Below, piece after piece: positions 51,480 to 59,792 of a DNA stretch of 64,000 nt. The position numbers and the translations under genes were made by a program. The stretch comes from Hymenobacter sp. DG25A (GTDB lineage Bacteria > Bacteroidota > Bacteroidia > Cytophagales > Hymenobacteraceae), in contig NZ_CP012623.1 of NCBI RefSeq assembly GCF_001280305.1, positions 992,001 to 1,056,000 on the forward strand. Direction: 5' to 3'. The notes under the pieces were generated by a model, which ran no database searches, was not told where the DNA came from, and worked only from the letters and a program-made list of their open reading frames with translations. The stretch's first letter is position 1. The number at the start of each line of letters is the position of its first letter.

Positions 51480-53216
51480 ATGGTACACACCTCCGAAGCC
51501 GCCCTGGCTACCGATACCCAGCGCCCACCCCGTCATTACTTGCCCGAGAGTTTTCTGGTAAGTGACTGGGCTACCCTCGAGCCTTATTTTATTGAGCTGC
51601 GAGAACGGGCCCTGCATTCTGCTGCCGAGCTGGAACGCTGGCTGCTGGATAGGAGCGAGCTGGAAAGCGTGCTGAGCGAGGACATGGCCTGGCGCTATAT
51701 TCGCATGACCTGCGACACGCAGGATGCCGGCCGGGCGGAGGCGTTCCAATACTTTGTAAGCGAGATTGAGCCCAAAGTAGCGCCCTACGACCACGCCCTC
51801 AACGAAAAGATGATGGCCTCGGAATATCTGGGGCAGCTGGATCAGCAGCGCTACCGCGTGTTTATCCGCTCCGTGCGCCAGGCCTTGGCAATCTACCGCG
51901 AGGCAAACATTCCGCTCAAAACCGAAATCAGCACCAAGCAGCAGCAGTATGCCGCCACCGTGGGCGCCATGACGGTAACGCTGGATGGGGAAGAAATGAC
52001 CCTGCCCCGCGCCGCCGACCGGCTGAAGAATCCCAACCGCGCCGTGCGCGAGGAGGCTTACCGGGCCGTGCAGGAGCGCCGCCTGCAGGATGCGGTGCCT
52101 CTGGATACGCTCTTCACGGAGCTGGTGCAGCTACGCCACCAGATGGCTCTCAACGCCGACTTCCCCAACTTCCGCGACTACATGTTCGCGGCCCTGGGCC
52201 GCTTCGACTACACCCCGCAGGACTGCAAGCATTTCCACCAGGCCATCCGCGAAACCGTAGTGCCGCTGATTGATGATCTGGACCTGGCCCGCCGTCAGGA
52301 TCTGGCCCTGCCGGAGTTGCGCCCCTGGGATTTGGATGTGGACGTGAGCGGCAAAGCGCCGCTGCACCCGTTTGAAACCGGCGAAGAGCTGCTGGAGAAA
52401 ACCATTACCGTATTCGAGCGCCTCGACCCCTTCCTGAGCGACTGTCTGCGCACCATGCGCCAGATGGGCAACCTGGATCTGGAGTCGCGCAAAGGAAAAG
52501 CGCCGGGCGGCTACAACTACCCGCTGGATGAAACCGGCGTGCCCTTCATTTTCATGAATGCTACGTCTTCGCTGCGCGATGTGGTGACGATGCTGCACGA
52601 GGGTGGCCACGCGGTGCATAGCTTCCTCACGCGGCGCCTGCCGCTGTCGGCGGACAAGCATCCGCCATCCGAAGTAGCTGAGCTGGCTTCGATGAGCATG
52701 GAGCTGATGAGCATGGACCACTGGGACGTGTTTTTCTCCGACCCGGAGGAGCTGCGCCGGGCCAAGAAAACGCACCTGGAAAGCGTGCTGGAAACCTTCC
52801 CCTGGGTAGCCACTATCGATAAGTTTCAGCACTGGGTGTATGAGAATCCGCAGCACTCGGAGCAGGAGCGGCACCAGAGCTGGATTACCATCTTCAATGA
52901 GTTCAACCAGCGTACCGTCAGCTGGCAGGGCCTGGAGAAGTATAAGCCGTACCTCTGGCAAAAGCAGCTGCACCTCTACGAAGTGCCGTTCTACTACATA
53001 GAATATGCCATGGCCCAGCTGGGTGCCATAGCGGTGTGGCGCAACTTCCGCCAGAACCCGCAACAGGGATTGGCAGCCTACAAACGCGCCTTAGCTCTGG
53101 GCTACACAGCCCCCATCGGGGAGATATATGCCGCCGCCGGCATTCGCTTTGATTTCAGCACGGAGTACCTGCGTACGTTGGCTGATTTTGTGCACGATGA
53201 AATGGCCAAGCTTTAG
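51480..53216 (+). CDS. M3 family oligoendopeptidase (PepF type)
   Basis: 578 residues from ATG 51480, 39 bases after paaE. Zinc site HEGGH at 373-377 in VVTMLHEGGHAVHSF, with the third ligand Glu in PPSEVAELASMSMELM (~398-410). The N-terminal helical half (ALATDTQRPPRHYLPE...) and the later YIEYAMAQLGAIAVWRNF segment fit PepF/oligoendopeptidase F. It is cytosolic (no signal) and cleaves short peptides. It could be co-transcribed with paaE; a functional link is not implied. Confidence 0.92.
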   Translation: MVHTSEAALATDTQRPPRHYLPESFLVSDWATLEPYFIELRERALHSAAELERWLLDRSELESVLSEDMAWRYIRMTCDTQDAGRAEAFQYFVSEIEPKVAPYDHALNEKMMASEYLGQLDQQRYRVFIRSVRQALAIYREANIPLKTEISTKQQQYAATVGAMTVTLDGEEMTLPRAADRLKNPNRAVREEAYRAVQERRLQDAVPLDTLFTELVQLRHQMALNADFPNFRDYMFAALGRFDYTPQDCKHFHQAIRETVVPLIDDLDLARRQDLALPELRPWDLDVDVSGKAPLHPFETGEELLEKTITVFERLDPFLSDCLRTMRQMGNLDLESRKGKAPGGYNYPLDETGVPFIFMNATSSLRDVVTMLHEGGHAVHSFLTRRLPLSADKHPPSEVAELASMSMELMSMDHWDVFFSDPEELRRAKKTHLESVLETFPWVATIDKFQHWVYENPQHSEQERHQSWITIFNEFNQRTVSWQGLEKYKPYLWQKQLHLYEVPFYYIEYAMAQLGAIAVWRNFRQNPQQGLAAYKRALALGYTAPIGEIYAAAGIRFDFSTEYLRTLADFVHDEMAKL

Positions 53217-53232
53217 CCTTTAATTCCTTGAT

Positions 53233-53272
53233 ATTAAAAAAGCCGCTGTATTACTACAGCGGCTTTTTTAAT
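53233..53272. terminator. Bidirectional terminator after pepF-like gene
   Basis: An 18-bp perfect stem (53233-53250 with 53255-53272), 4-base loop, with A and T runs at the ends. Confidence 0.9.
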
Positions 53273-53291
53273 GAGTAAAACGGTGCAAACC

Positions 53292-53618
53292 CTAGTTCTG
53301 ATCAGATGGTGAAACCGGCTGGATACAGGTTAGACGTACCGTTTCGCCCACCATGCAAATACTAACGGCCGACTCCAGTTCATAGGCTATATACAGCTTC
53401 TCCCCATCATGTGGAGTGTAGGCCTGCCAGACCGGACCCAGGGGCTCCAGGCGCTTTCCATTGCTTAGCTCCAGTACCATGCGGCAGCCGTCTAACCCGG
53501 TCAGGTCGCGCACGGTTACTGGGGTGGAGCAATCGGGAATGGCCTCCTCATGGTTACAGCTGGCCAAGAGGGTAGCGGCTAACGTTAAGAGCAGCAGAGG
53601 GCGGAGTAAAGTATGCAT
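53292..53618 (-). CDS. Small lipoprotein of unknown function
   Basis: 108 residues from ATG 53618. Lipobox TLLAS-Cys21 predicts a lipoprotein. The mature part has four further Cys (in DCSTPV, DGCRMV, SICMVG and LTCIQP), suggesting two disulfides in the periplasm or on the surface, and a beta-rich pattern. No family recognised. Single gene flanked by hairpins. Confidence 0.72.
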   Translation of the reverse strand: MHTLLRPLLLLTLAATLLASCNHEEAIPDCSTPVTVRDLTGLDGCRMVLELSNGKRLEPLGPVWQAYTPHDGEKLYIAYELESAVSICMVGETVRLTCIQPVSPSDQN

Positions 53619-53683
53619 GTTGCTATAGGTAAGTGCGGTTTATCTATATAGAAGATTTACTGCATAGCCATAAGGTTGCATAG

Positions 53684-53725
53684 CAATGCCCTGCCTCCAG
53701 CTTATTTGCCGGAAGCAGGGCATTG
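53684..53725. other. Hairpin without T-run between two lipoprotein genes
   Basis: CAATGCCCTGC arms pair across a short imperfect centre. No clear T-run follows on either strand, so it may be a 3'-stabilising structure rather than a terminator. Confidence 0.45.
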
Positions 53726-53745
53726 GTATGTTTTAGCCTGATGAT

Positions 53746-54333
53746 TTATTGCTGAATGGTGAACAGCGGTAGGGGTTTCAACTTGGTGTATTTGCCACCC
53801 AGTTGGGTTAGCTCAGGTTGATGAACCTGAAGGTAGTCGTTGAAGCGTTTGGCGGCCTGGTCGTAGCGCAGTCGGTACGCTACTACTTCTGCATCGTATT
53901 GCTGAATGCCTTCGGTGAGGTTGCGCACCAACTCGCTTTTCTGCCCCGCTTCCGGCATGGCTACGGCGTATACTGCCCGCAACACCGAATCCTGCGCGGC
54001 ATCATAGGCATCAATCCGCGCAGACTCCTGCATGCTTTGCTGATCATAGCGCAGACCTTTCAGGCGGTTGTTGGCTTTCAAAAGCCCTTTCAGCAGGGTG
54101 CGGTCGGAGCCGGGCTGGCCTTCCAGTTCCCGGATAACCTGGCGGGTGGCGCTATGCTTGGCGTTGTCGCTGGTAATCATTTCCGTCCAGCGGGCTTCTA
54201 CCGTGTCTTGCAGCACACTAAGTTGGGCTTTGGCTGCTGCCGGCGAGGCCGGATCAATTGGTGCAGGTGTGCGGTTACAGGCATCGAGGCCGGCCATGAG
54301 CAGGAATAGGGCCAGCGGCAGGATTTTTTTCAT
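53746..54333 (-). CDS. Helical lipoprotein of unknown function
   Basis: 195 residues from ATG 54333. Signal with lipobox AGLDA-Cys19 predicts a lipoprotein. The mature chain is almost entirely helical (KAQLSVLQDTVEARWTEM, VIRELEGQPGSDRTLLKGLLKANN, YDAEVVAYRLRYDQAAKRFNDYL), and the last part loosely recalls the helical layout of LemA proteins, ending in KPLPLF. No catalytic motif is seen and no family is claimed. It lies 51 bases past the paaD stop on the same strand, so it may be read through from the paa operon. Confidence 0.7.
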   Translation of the reverse strand: MKKILPLALFLLMAGLDACNRTPAPIDPASPAAAKAQLSVLQDTVEARWTEMITSDNAKHSATRQVIRELEGQPGSDRTLLKGLLKANNRLKGLRYDQQSMQESARIDAYDAAQDSVLRAVYAVAMPEAGQKSELVRNLTEGIQQYDAEVVAYRLRYDQAAKRFNDYLQVHQPELTQLGGKYTKLKPLPLFTIQQ

Positions 54334-54384
54334 GACAGCAATAACGCCGCAAACGGCGAAATAGTGAGATAACGGCGAATAAAA

Positions 54385-54864
54385 TTATAAGGGCTTAAAC
54401 TGCTCAAACATCTGCCGGCAATTGTGGCAGTAGTGCATGGAGCGGCAAAGCGTGGCGCCAAAGGGCGTGCGCATTTCCGTGTTCTGACCGTTGCAGTAAG
54501 GGCAGGTAGCGTATTCCAGAATATCCAGATCCAGCACTTGATTATACACCGGCGGCGGAGCCAGCCCAAAGTTCTTCAGGGCCAACCGGCCCTTCTCGCT
54601 CACCATGTTGGTATTCCAGGGCTCCTCGAAACTCATTTCTATCTGCACATCCTCTATGCCGTGCGCATGCAACACCCGCTCCACGTCGCGCTGCATATAG
54701 TCCATGGCCGGGCAGCCGGAGAAGGTGGGGGTCATCTTCACCAATACGCCACCGTTTTCCTGCAGCACCACGTCCCGAATAACGCCCAAGTCTACCAGGG
54801 AAAGGACCGGTATTTCGGGGTCCTTCACTTCTTCCAGCCAGGTCAGTATCGTGGGCTTGTCCAT
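54385..54864 (-). CDS. paaD: Phenylacetyl-CoA epoxidase maturation subunit PaaD
   Basis: 159 residues from ATG 54864. MIP18 domain: LEEVKDPEIPVLSLVDLGVI (~10-29), VKMTPTFSGCPAMDYM with Cys~51. The C-terminal half has two zinc-ribbon pairs, CPYCNGQ and CHNCRQMF, as in PaaD/PaaJ. It is thought to help assemble the metal centre of the PaaABCE epoxidase. In the - strand operon it is separated from paaC by ~190 bases holding a REP-like inverted repeat. Confidence 0.92.
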   Translation of the reverse strand: MDKPTILTWLEEVKDPEIPVLSLVDLGVIRDVVLQENGGVLVKMTPTFSGCPAMDYMQRDVERVLHAHGIEDVQIEMSFEEPWNTNMVSEKGRLALKNFGLAPPPVYNQVLDLDILEYATCPYCNGQNTEMRTPFGATLCRSMHYCHNCRQMFEQFKPL

Positions 54865-54901
54865 GGGAGTTGCACTTTAGAAGGCTTAGAAACACGTAGA
54901 C

Positions 54902-55042
54902 GTCATGTCGAGCGCAGCCGAGACATCTCGCGTGCTGATGTTGTAATGCTACTTGTCATGCTGAGCCTGTCGAAGCATCTCTACCGCTTCGTTATCTGGG
55001 TATACCACACTAGCGAGATGTCTCGGCTGCGCTCGACATGAC
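54902..55042. repeat. REP-like inverted repeat inside the paa operon, copy 2
   Basis: Arms 54902-54931 and 55013-55042 are perfect 30-base inverted copies. A third related unit lies between them (from about 54955, GTCATGCTGAGCC...). Arm sequence GTCATGTCGAGCG... is shared with the copy at 58305. The transcript between paaC and paaD would form a very stable hairpin. Confidence 0.9.
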
Positions 55043-55052
55043 TGCCAATAGC

Positions 55053-55808
55053 TTACCAGTCAGCTGTTGGGTCGAGGCGGAATACTTCGGCCATTTCGTC
55101 CAGCAGGGGCTGTAGGTATTCGGTGTGCTCTCCGGTGCGGCCGCCATACACAGGTGTTAGGGTGCGCATGTCGGGCATTTGTAAGGCAGTCTGGCTTAGG
55201 ATAGCCCGGATGCTTTCTTCCCAACGGGCCTTCAGGGCATCTTCGCCAATAAAAATACCTTCGGCTATGATGGCGTCTTCCTGCTCTGTTTTCTCGAACA
55301 GACCCAGCGCATAGGGCAGCGTGTAGTCCAGGGACTGCTGCAGGCGCTCAATGGCTTCGTCGGTGCTGGCGCCCAGGCGCTTTACCCAGGTATTGGCGTG
55401 CAGTACGTGGTATTTCAGCTCACCTTTCAGCTTGCGGGCAACCTGGGCCAGGGGCTCGTAGCTGCTCTGGCCCAGGGCCTCAAAGCGCAGCAGCTCGGCA
55501 TGGTCATAGAGAAAGTGCCGGATCAGGCTGAAATCATACTCGCCGATAGGCAACTCTACCAACTGGCAGCAATGGAATTGGGGCGCGTTGCGGGTAAAAG
55601 CCACCGTATCCGGCTCTGCTTCGCCCAACTGGTTCAGCAGCAGGTACATCTGCAGGCTATGGCCCAGCTTATCCTGTGCCATGGAGGAAAAGGCAATGTC
55701 TTCCTCCAAGATGGGGCCCAGGCCATTCCATTCGGAGTTGCGGTGACCCAGAATCAGCTGGTCGTCGGCGAGGCGGTACAGGAGGTCTTTGAGGGCGGCT
55801 TGGTTCAC
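55053..55808 (-). CDS. paaC: Phenylacetyl-CoA epoxidase structural subunit PaaC
   Basis: 251 residues from ATG 55808. Ferritin-like four-helix protein that stabilises PaaA: NQAALKDLLYRLADDQLILGHRNSEW, EEDIAFSSMAQDKLGHSLQMY and ELKYHVLHANTWVKRLG. Length and order fit. It starts 5 bases after paaB ends, indicating translational coupling. Confidence 0.95.
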   Translation of the reverse strand: MNQAALKDLLYRLADDQLILGHRNSEWNGLGPILEEDIAFSSMAQDKLGHSLQMYLLLNQLGEAEPDTVAFTRNAPQFHCCQLVELPIGEYDFSLIRHFLYDHAELLRFEALGQSSYEPLAQVARKLKGELKYHVLHANTWVKRLGASTDEAIERLQQSLDYTLPYALGLFEKTEQEDAIIAEGIFIGEDALKARWEESIRAILSQTALQMPDMRTLTPVYGGRTGEHTEYLQPLLDEMAEVFRLDPTADW

Positions 55809-55813
55809 GACGT

Positions 55814-56491
55814 TCAGGCTTGGGGGGCGTTTTGCTGTTGTTCTTGTTTGAAGCGCTCAATGCGGTCCTGCACGCGGTAAGCCATGGCTTCGCGGTATTT
55901 TTTCTCCGGGTTGGTGGCCCACATATCCTTGTCTTCTTCCTCGGAGTGCAGCACATCAGCAGAGCGCACAACCCACACGTTTACCACGGGGCGCTGCTCA
56001 CCAAATACTGCCTTGGCTACCTGCAGCGCCTGGCCGGGCGTAGTGGCGCGTACCTTGCCTGCATGTGTGTGCGCTTTGCCGCGCTTTTTCAGGTGGAAGA
56101 TGTCGAAGTCTTCCTCGCCGGCCGCAAACGCGGCGGCATCCTGCGCTTCCTCAGAAGGAACGTTTGCCGGAACCTCACCCCGGTCGGCGGGCAGCGTGTC
56201 GTAAACCGATTCCGTGTCGTTGACATAGCCAGTCAACTGAATGCTAGCGGTGGGTACTACCCACATGCCCGTGCAGGGAAAGCGGCGGCTGTACTGCTCC
56301 TTGGCGAAGAGAAAGGCTACATCAGCCGAGGGCGCGTGCACCGGGCCTACATACACGTAGGCAGTGCCTTCCTTTTTCTGGTGAAAGACTTCGTAGGTCT
56401 CAAACTGGTCCAGCAGAGCCTTATCGGGTGGGGGCGGGGGAGCATCCGGCAAACCCAAACGGTTAATGCGCGGATCGAGGGAATGGAGCAC
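55814..56491 (-). CDS. paaB: PaaB, tandem-domain form, of the phenylacetyl-CoA epoxidase
   Basis: 225 residues from ATG 56491. Two PaaB domains in one chain: about 30-100 (YEVFHQKKEGTAYVYVGPVHAPSADVAFLFAKEQYSRR, MWVVPT) and about 128-195 (DFDIFHLKKRGKAHTHAGKVRATTPGQALQVAKAVFGE, VWVVRSADV). PaaB alone is normally ~95 residues, so this is a duplication with an acidic linker. PaaB bridges PaaAC dimers. Encoded 113 bases after paaA. Confidence 0.92.
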   Translation of the reverse strand: MLHSLDPRINRLGLPDAPPPPPDKALLDQFETYEVFHQKKEGTAYVYVGPVHAPSADVAFLFAKEQYSRRFPCTGMWVVPTASIQLTGYVNDTESVYDTLPADRGEVPANVPSEEAQDAAAFAAGEEDFDIFHLKKRGKAHTHAGKVRATTPGQALQVAKAVFGEQRPVVNVWVVRSADVLHSEEEDKDMWATNPEKKYREAMAYRVQDRIERFKQEQQQNAPQA

Positions 56492-56604
56492 GGGAGGGAA
56501 AATTATGAAATATGAATTCTGAATGCCGAGGGGTGGGGCGGGGTGGGACGCTTGCTCTACAACTCAGAACCCATATTTCAACGCTTTAAAGAGCTGCCTG
56601 CGGG

Positions 56605-57594
56605 TTAAGCCAGCGGCTTTACATATTTGGCCTGGGGCGAGAGCAGGGCGCGGCGTACCCAGGCCCCGTTTTCTTCGGCGGCACGGCGCACGGCCAGGCG
56701 CTCCTTGTTGCAGGGGCCGTCGCCGTTAATCACGCGCTTGAAGTCCTCCCAGTCGGGTTCGGTGAATTCCCACTGGCCGGTTTCTTCGTTTTTGTGCAGG
56801 TTGGGGTCGGGCAGGGTGAGGCCCAGCTCCCAGATTTTGGGCACGTACATATCCAGGAACTGCTGGCGGCAGTCGTCGTTGGTGGCCATCTTCACCTTCC
56901 AACGCATCAGGATTTCCGTGTGCGTGCTCATTTTGTCGGCGGGGCCGAAGAACGTCATGATGGCGGGCCACCAGCGGTTTAGGGCCTCCTGCATCATGCG
57001 GCGCTGGGTGGGCGTGCCGGTGGCCATGTGCGTTACGGCATCGTGGCCATACTTCAGGTGGAAAGCTTCTTCGGCGCAAATCCGGTCCAGGGCCCGGCAG
57101 TAAGGGCCGTAGCTGCCCTTGGCGTTGGCCAGCTGGTTTACGATGGCGCCGGCGTCAATCAGCCAGGAAATAACGTTGGAATCGGCCCAGGTAGGAGTAG
57201 GGTAGTTGAAGACGTTGCTGTACTTCGACTTGCCGTTGATGAGGTCAGACAACATCTGCTCCCGGGTTTTACCCAGGGTCTCGGCGGCCGAGTACAGCAG
57301 CTGGGCGTGGCCTACCTCATCCTGCACTTTGGCCATCTGGGCCATTTTGCGGCGGAAGCCGGGCGCGCGGGTAATCCAGGTGCCTTCGGGCAGGGAGCCA
57401 ATAATTTCCGAGTGTGCGTGCTGCTCAATCATACGGATGAGCTGCTTGCGGTACAGGGCCGGCATCCAGTCCGAGGGCTCAATCTTCTCGCCCCGGGCAA
57501 TGCGTGCCTCAAATTCGGCCAACAGAATCGGGTCTTCGTTTTCTAAGCCATCGGCCTTAACCGGTGCTTCAAAAGTGTTTCCTCCGCCGTACAT
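56605..57594 (-). CDS. paaA: Phenylacetyl-CoA epoxidase catalytic subunit PaaA
   Basis: 329 residues from ATG 57594. Di-iron oxygenase: [10 protein letters not shown] (~57-66), ExxH in [10 protein letters not shown] (~91-100), and EExxH in [12 protein letters not shown] (~173-184). It hydroxylates/epoxidises the ring of phenylacetyl-CoA. Normal length. Begins 30 bases after the end of the tetR gene. Confidence 0.95.
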   Translation of the reverse strand: MYGGGNTFEAPVKADGLENEDPILLAEFEARIARGEKIEPSDWMPALYRKQLIRMIEQHAHSEIIGSLPEGTWITRAPGFRRKMAQMAKVQDEVGHAQLLYSAAETLGKTREQMLSDLINGKSKYSNVFNYPTPTWADSNVISWLIDAGAIVNQLANAKGSYGPYCRALDRICAEEAFHLKYGHDAVTHMATGTPTQRRMMQEALNRWWPAIMTFFGPADKMSTHTEILMRWKVKMATNDDCRQQFLDMYVPKIWELGLTLPDPNLHKNEETGQWEFTEPDWEDFKRVINGDGPCNKERLAVRRAAEENGAWVRRALLSPQAKYVKPLA

Positions 57595-57624
57595 AATGCG
57601 CTGGGGTAAATGGTGGGAAGTAAA

Positions 57625-58215
57625 TTATTGGGTGGGGCCGGCCAGTCCGCGCAACAGCTGTTCCGCCAGGCGGTGTGCTATGTCATCGGGGCTGAGTTTG
57701 CCGTTGGGTTTGTACCAGGTAGACAGCCAGTTCAGGCTGGCCAGAAGCGTAAGCGTGGCAAAGCCGGCATCGGGAGCATGCAGCTCTCCAGTAGTAAGGC
57801 CCTGCTGAATTAACTCGCGAAAACAAGCTTCGTACCGCTCGCGCAGGGTGAGAAACTCCGTGCGAGCCGGCTCCGAGAGGTGGCGCCACTCGTGCAGAAA
57901 CACCGCCGAAGCGGCCACGTCCTGGGTAAGCACGCGCACATGGCTTTCAATGGCCCGGCGCAGCTGCTCTGCAATCGTTTGCGCTTTGTCGTAAGTCGAT
58001 GCTTCGAATCCGGCAAAAAAAGCATCCGCCAGTCGGAAGCAAATACGGTTCAAAATCTCCTCTTTGCTCCGAATATGAGAGTAAATACTGCCTGCTTCAA
58101 TACCTAAAGCCGATGCCAACTCCCGCATGCTGGTAGCCGCAAAGCCCCGCGACCGAAACAGCGCCGTAGCGGTCTGGTCAATCTGTGCTTTGCGGGAGAG
58201 AGTAGCCGGTTCCAT
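57625..58215 (-). CDS. TetR/AcrR family regulator of the paa operon
   Basis: 196 residues from ATG 58215. N-terminal HTH (QIDQTATALFRSRGFAATSMRELASALGIEAGSIYSHIRSKEEIL, ~9-53); ligand-binding helices after. It is the first gene of an operon with paaA-D, so it probably represses its own operon and responds to phenylacetyl-CoA or a related ligand, as PaaR-type regulators do. A 14-base inverted repeat in its promoter is the candidate operator. Confidence 0.88.
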   Translation of the reverse strand: MEPATLSRKAQIDQTATALFRSRGFAATSMRELASALGIEAGSIYSHIRSKEEILNRICFRLADAFFAGFEASTYDKAQTIAEQLRRAIESHVRVLTQDVAASAVFLHEWRHLSEPARTEFLTLRERYEACFRELIQQGLTTGELHAPDAGFATLTLLASLNWLSTWYKPNGKLSPDDIAHRLAEQLLRGLAGPTQ

Positions 58216-58225
58216 ATGGGTTCAA

Positions 58226-58257
58226 CAAAGATATGGTTCCTAACGTTCGTTAGCAAA
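58226..58257 (-). promoter_or_regulatory. Promoter of the tetR-paaABCD operon with palindromic operator
   Basis: On the - strand TTTG (58257-58254), 20-base spacer, TATCTTTG (58233-58226), a full -7 match; the start codon follows 10 bases later. Between the elements, CTAACG-TT-CGTTAG (58240-58253) is a perfect inverted repeat filling the spacer, ideal for a TetR dimer blocking polymerase. Confidence 0.72.
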
Positions 58258-58304
58258 CGATTGTTGCCGGTGCTAGTCCTTGGAAACAAGGATATCTATA
58301 GAAC

Positions 58305-58449
58305 GTCATGTCGAGCGAAGTCGAGACATCTCGCGTGCTGACGTTGCATTACTAAATACCACACTAGCGAGATGCTTCGGCTGCGCTCAGCATGACAATT
58401 ACTTTGGCAACATCAGCACGCGAGATGCCTCGACTTCGCTCGACATGAC
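58305..58449. repeat. REP-like inverted repeat, copy 3
   Basis: Unit A 58305-58341, unit B 58367-58396 (inverted), unit C 58413-58449 (inverted). A and C are 37-base inverted copies with one mismatch. A shares about 40 bases with the copy at 54902. It lies between the divergent tetR and thiL genes. Confidence 0.9.
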
Positions 58450-58509
58450 ATTCTGCCTATAGCTTAACACGAACTTCTACCCGTATTTCGGCCAGCCCGT
58501 AGACAATCG

Positions 58510-58517
58510 TACTTTTG
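58510..58517 (+). promoter_or_regulatory. -7 element of thiL
   Basis: TACTTTTG fully matches TAnnTTTG, 22 bases before ATG 58540; a TTTC near 58486 is a possible -33 element. Confidence 0.45.
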
Positions 58518-58539
58518 CATCCTCATTCATTTAGATTCC

Positions 58540-59568
58540 ATGAGCGACATCACGCCACTCGATAAAGTAGGGGAGTTCGGTCTTATTCACCGCATTCAGA
58601 ATACCATCACGCTCCATCAGCCCAGCACGGTTTTAGGAATTGGGGATGATGCCGCCATTATTGCCCCGGCCGCTAACCACGACGTGGTGGTGAGCACGGA
58701 TATGCTGGTAGAAGGCATCCACTTCGACCTCACATTCTGTCCGCTGAAGCATGTAGGCTATAAAGCGGTGGCCGTGAATGTGTCGGATATTGCCGCTATG
58801 AACGCCACGCCCACGCAAATTGTGGTGTCGATTTCTATTGGTGCCCGTTTTTCGGTGGAGGCTATTGAGGAGCTGTATGAAGGCATGCGCCTGGCCTGTG
58901 AAGCTTATAATGTGGACTTGGTGGGCGGCGACACTACGGCCAGCCGGGGTGGACTTACTATCAACATTACTGCTTTGGGGCAGGTGGAACATGGTAAAGC
59001 GGTGCGCCGCAGCGGTGCCGGCCCCAACGACCTGCTGTGCGTAACCGGCGACCTGGGCGGTGCTTTCCTGGGCCTGCAGGTGCTGGAGCGCGAAAAGCAA
59101 GCCTGGCAGGCCGACCCCGAAACCCAGCCTGAGCTCAGCAAATATCCCTACGTGCTGCAGCGCCAGCTCCGCCCCGAAGCCCGCATGGACATCATCCACG
59201 AACTGCGCGACCTGGGCGTGGTGCCCACCAGCATGATTGATATATCCGATGGACTGGCCTCTGAAACCCTGCACCTCTGCCAGGCCAGCGGCACCGGTGC
59301 CCGCATCTTCTCCGAGAACCTGCCCATTGCCAACCCCACGCTGGAAGTAGCCGAGGAATTCAACCTCGACCCCATTATGTGTATGCTTAACGGCGGCGAG
59401 GACTACGAACTACTATTCACTGTACCGCTCTCCGCCCACGACAAGCTCAAAAACCACCCCGATATCACCATCATCGGCCACATGGTAGACAAGAGCGAAG
59501 GCGCTAACCTCATTACCAAAGCCGGTCAGCCGGTGCCCCTGCGCGCCCAAGGCTGGCAGCACTTCTAA
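58540..59568 (+). CDS. thiL: Thiamine-monophosphate kinase
   Basis: 342 residues from ATG 58540. Makes thiamine diphosphate. Landmarks: KVGEFGLIHRI (9-19), VLGIGDDAAI (31-40), STDMLVEGIHFDL (~52-64), GYKAVAVNVSDIAAMNATP, LVGGDTTAS, MIDISDGLASE and GGEDYELLFTV. Complete and of normal length. Its stop codon coincides with the left end of an inverted repeat. Confidence 0.95.
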   Translation: MSDITPLDKVGEFGLIHRIQNTITLHQPSTVLGIGDDAAIIAPAANHDVVVSTDMLVEGIHFDLTFCPLKHVGYKAVAVNVSDIAAMNATPTQIVVSISIGARFSVEAIEELYEGMRLACEAYNVDLVGGDTTASRGGLTINITALGQVEHGKAVRRSGAGPNDLLCVTGDLGGAFLGLQVLEREKQAWQADPETQPELSKYPYVLQRQLRPEARMDIIHELRDLGVVPTSMIDISDGLASETLHLCQASGTGARIFSENLPIANPTLEVAEEFNLDPIMCMLNGGEDYELLFTVPLSAHDKLKNHPDITIIGHMVDKSEGANLITKAGQPVPLRAQGWQHF

Positions 59569-59792
59569 ATCACGGATTTATCGGATGTAGAACGGATTCG
59601 GCGGATTTAGTAGACCTCATATTGGACGGATTTTACTGGCTTTATATTCAACTGATTTGCATAGAGTTAAACTAATTTAACACCGGGTCAGACTATCAAA
59701 AAAGCCTCGCAGTTTGCGAGGCTTTTTTGATGAAAAGTAATCGTCCACAAAATCCGCCGAATCCGTTCTACATCCGACAAATCCGTGATTTA
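59566..59792. repeat. Inverted repeat bracketing a terminator between two convergent genes
   Basis: Arms of 43 bases (59566-59608 and 59750-59792) are inverted copies with one mismatch. Each arm begins TAAATCACGGATTT, and these TAA triplets are the stop codons of thiL (+) and of the gene at 59790 (-). The GGATTT-containing unit is degenerate again around 59630 and 62108-62152. Confidence 0.9.
59698..59728. terminator. Bidirectional terminator inside the inverted repeat
   Basis: AAAAAAGCCTCGCA (59698-59711) pairs perfectly with 59715-59728; 3-base loop; A-run left, T-run right. Confidence 0.9.

Noticed and set aside
53746..54333. LemA family assignment for the helical lipoprotein
   Set aside because: Only the helical layout and final segment are loosely alike; the characteristic LemA N-terminal helix motifs are not seen.
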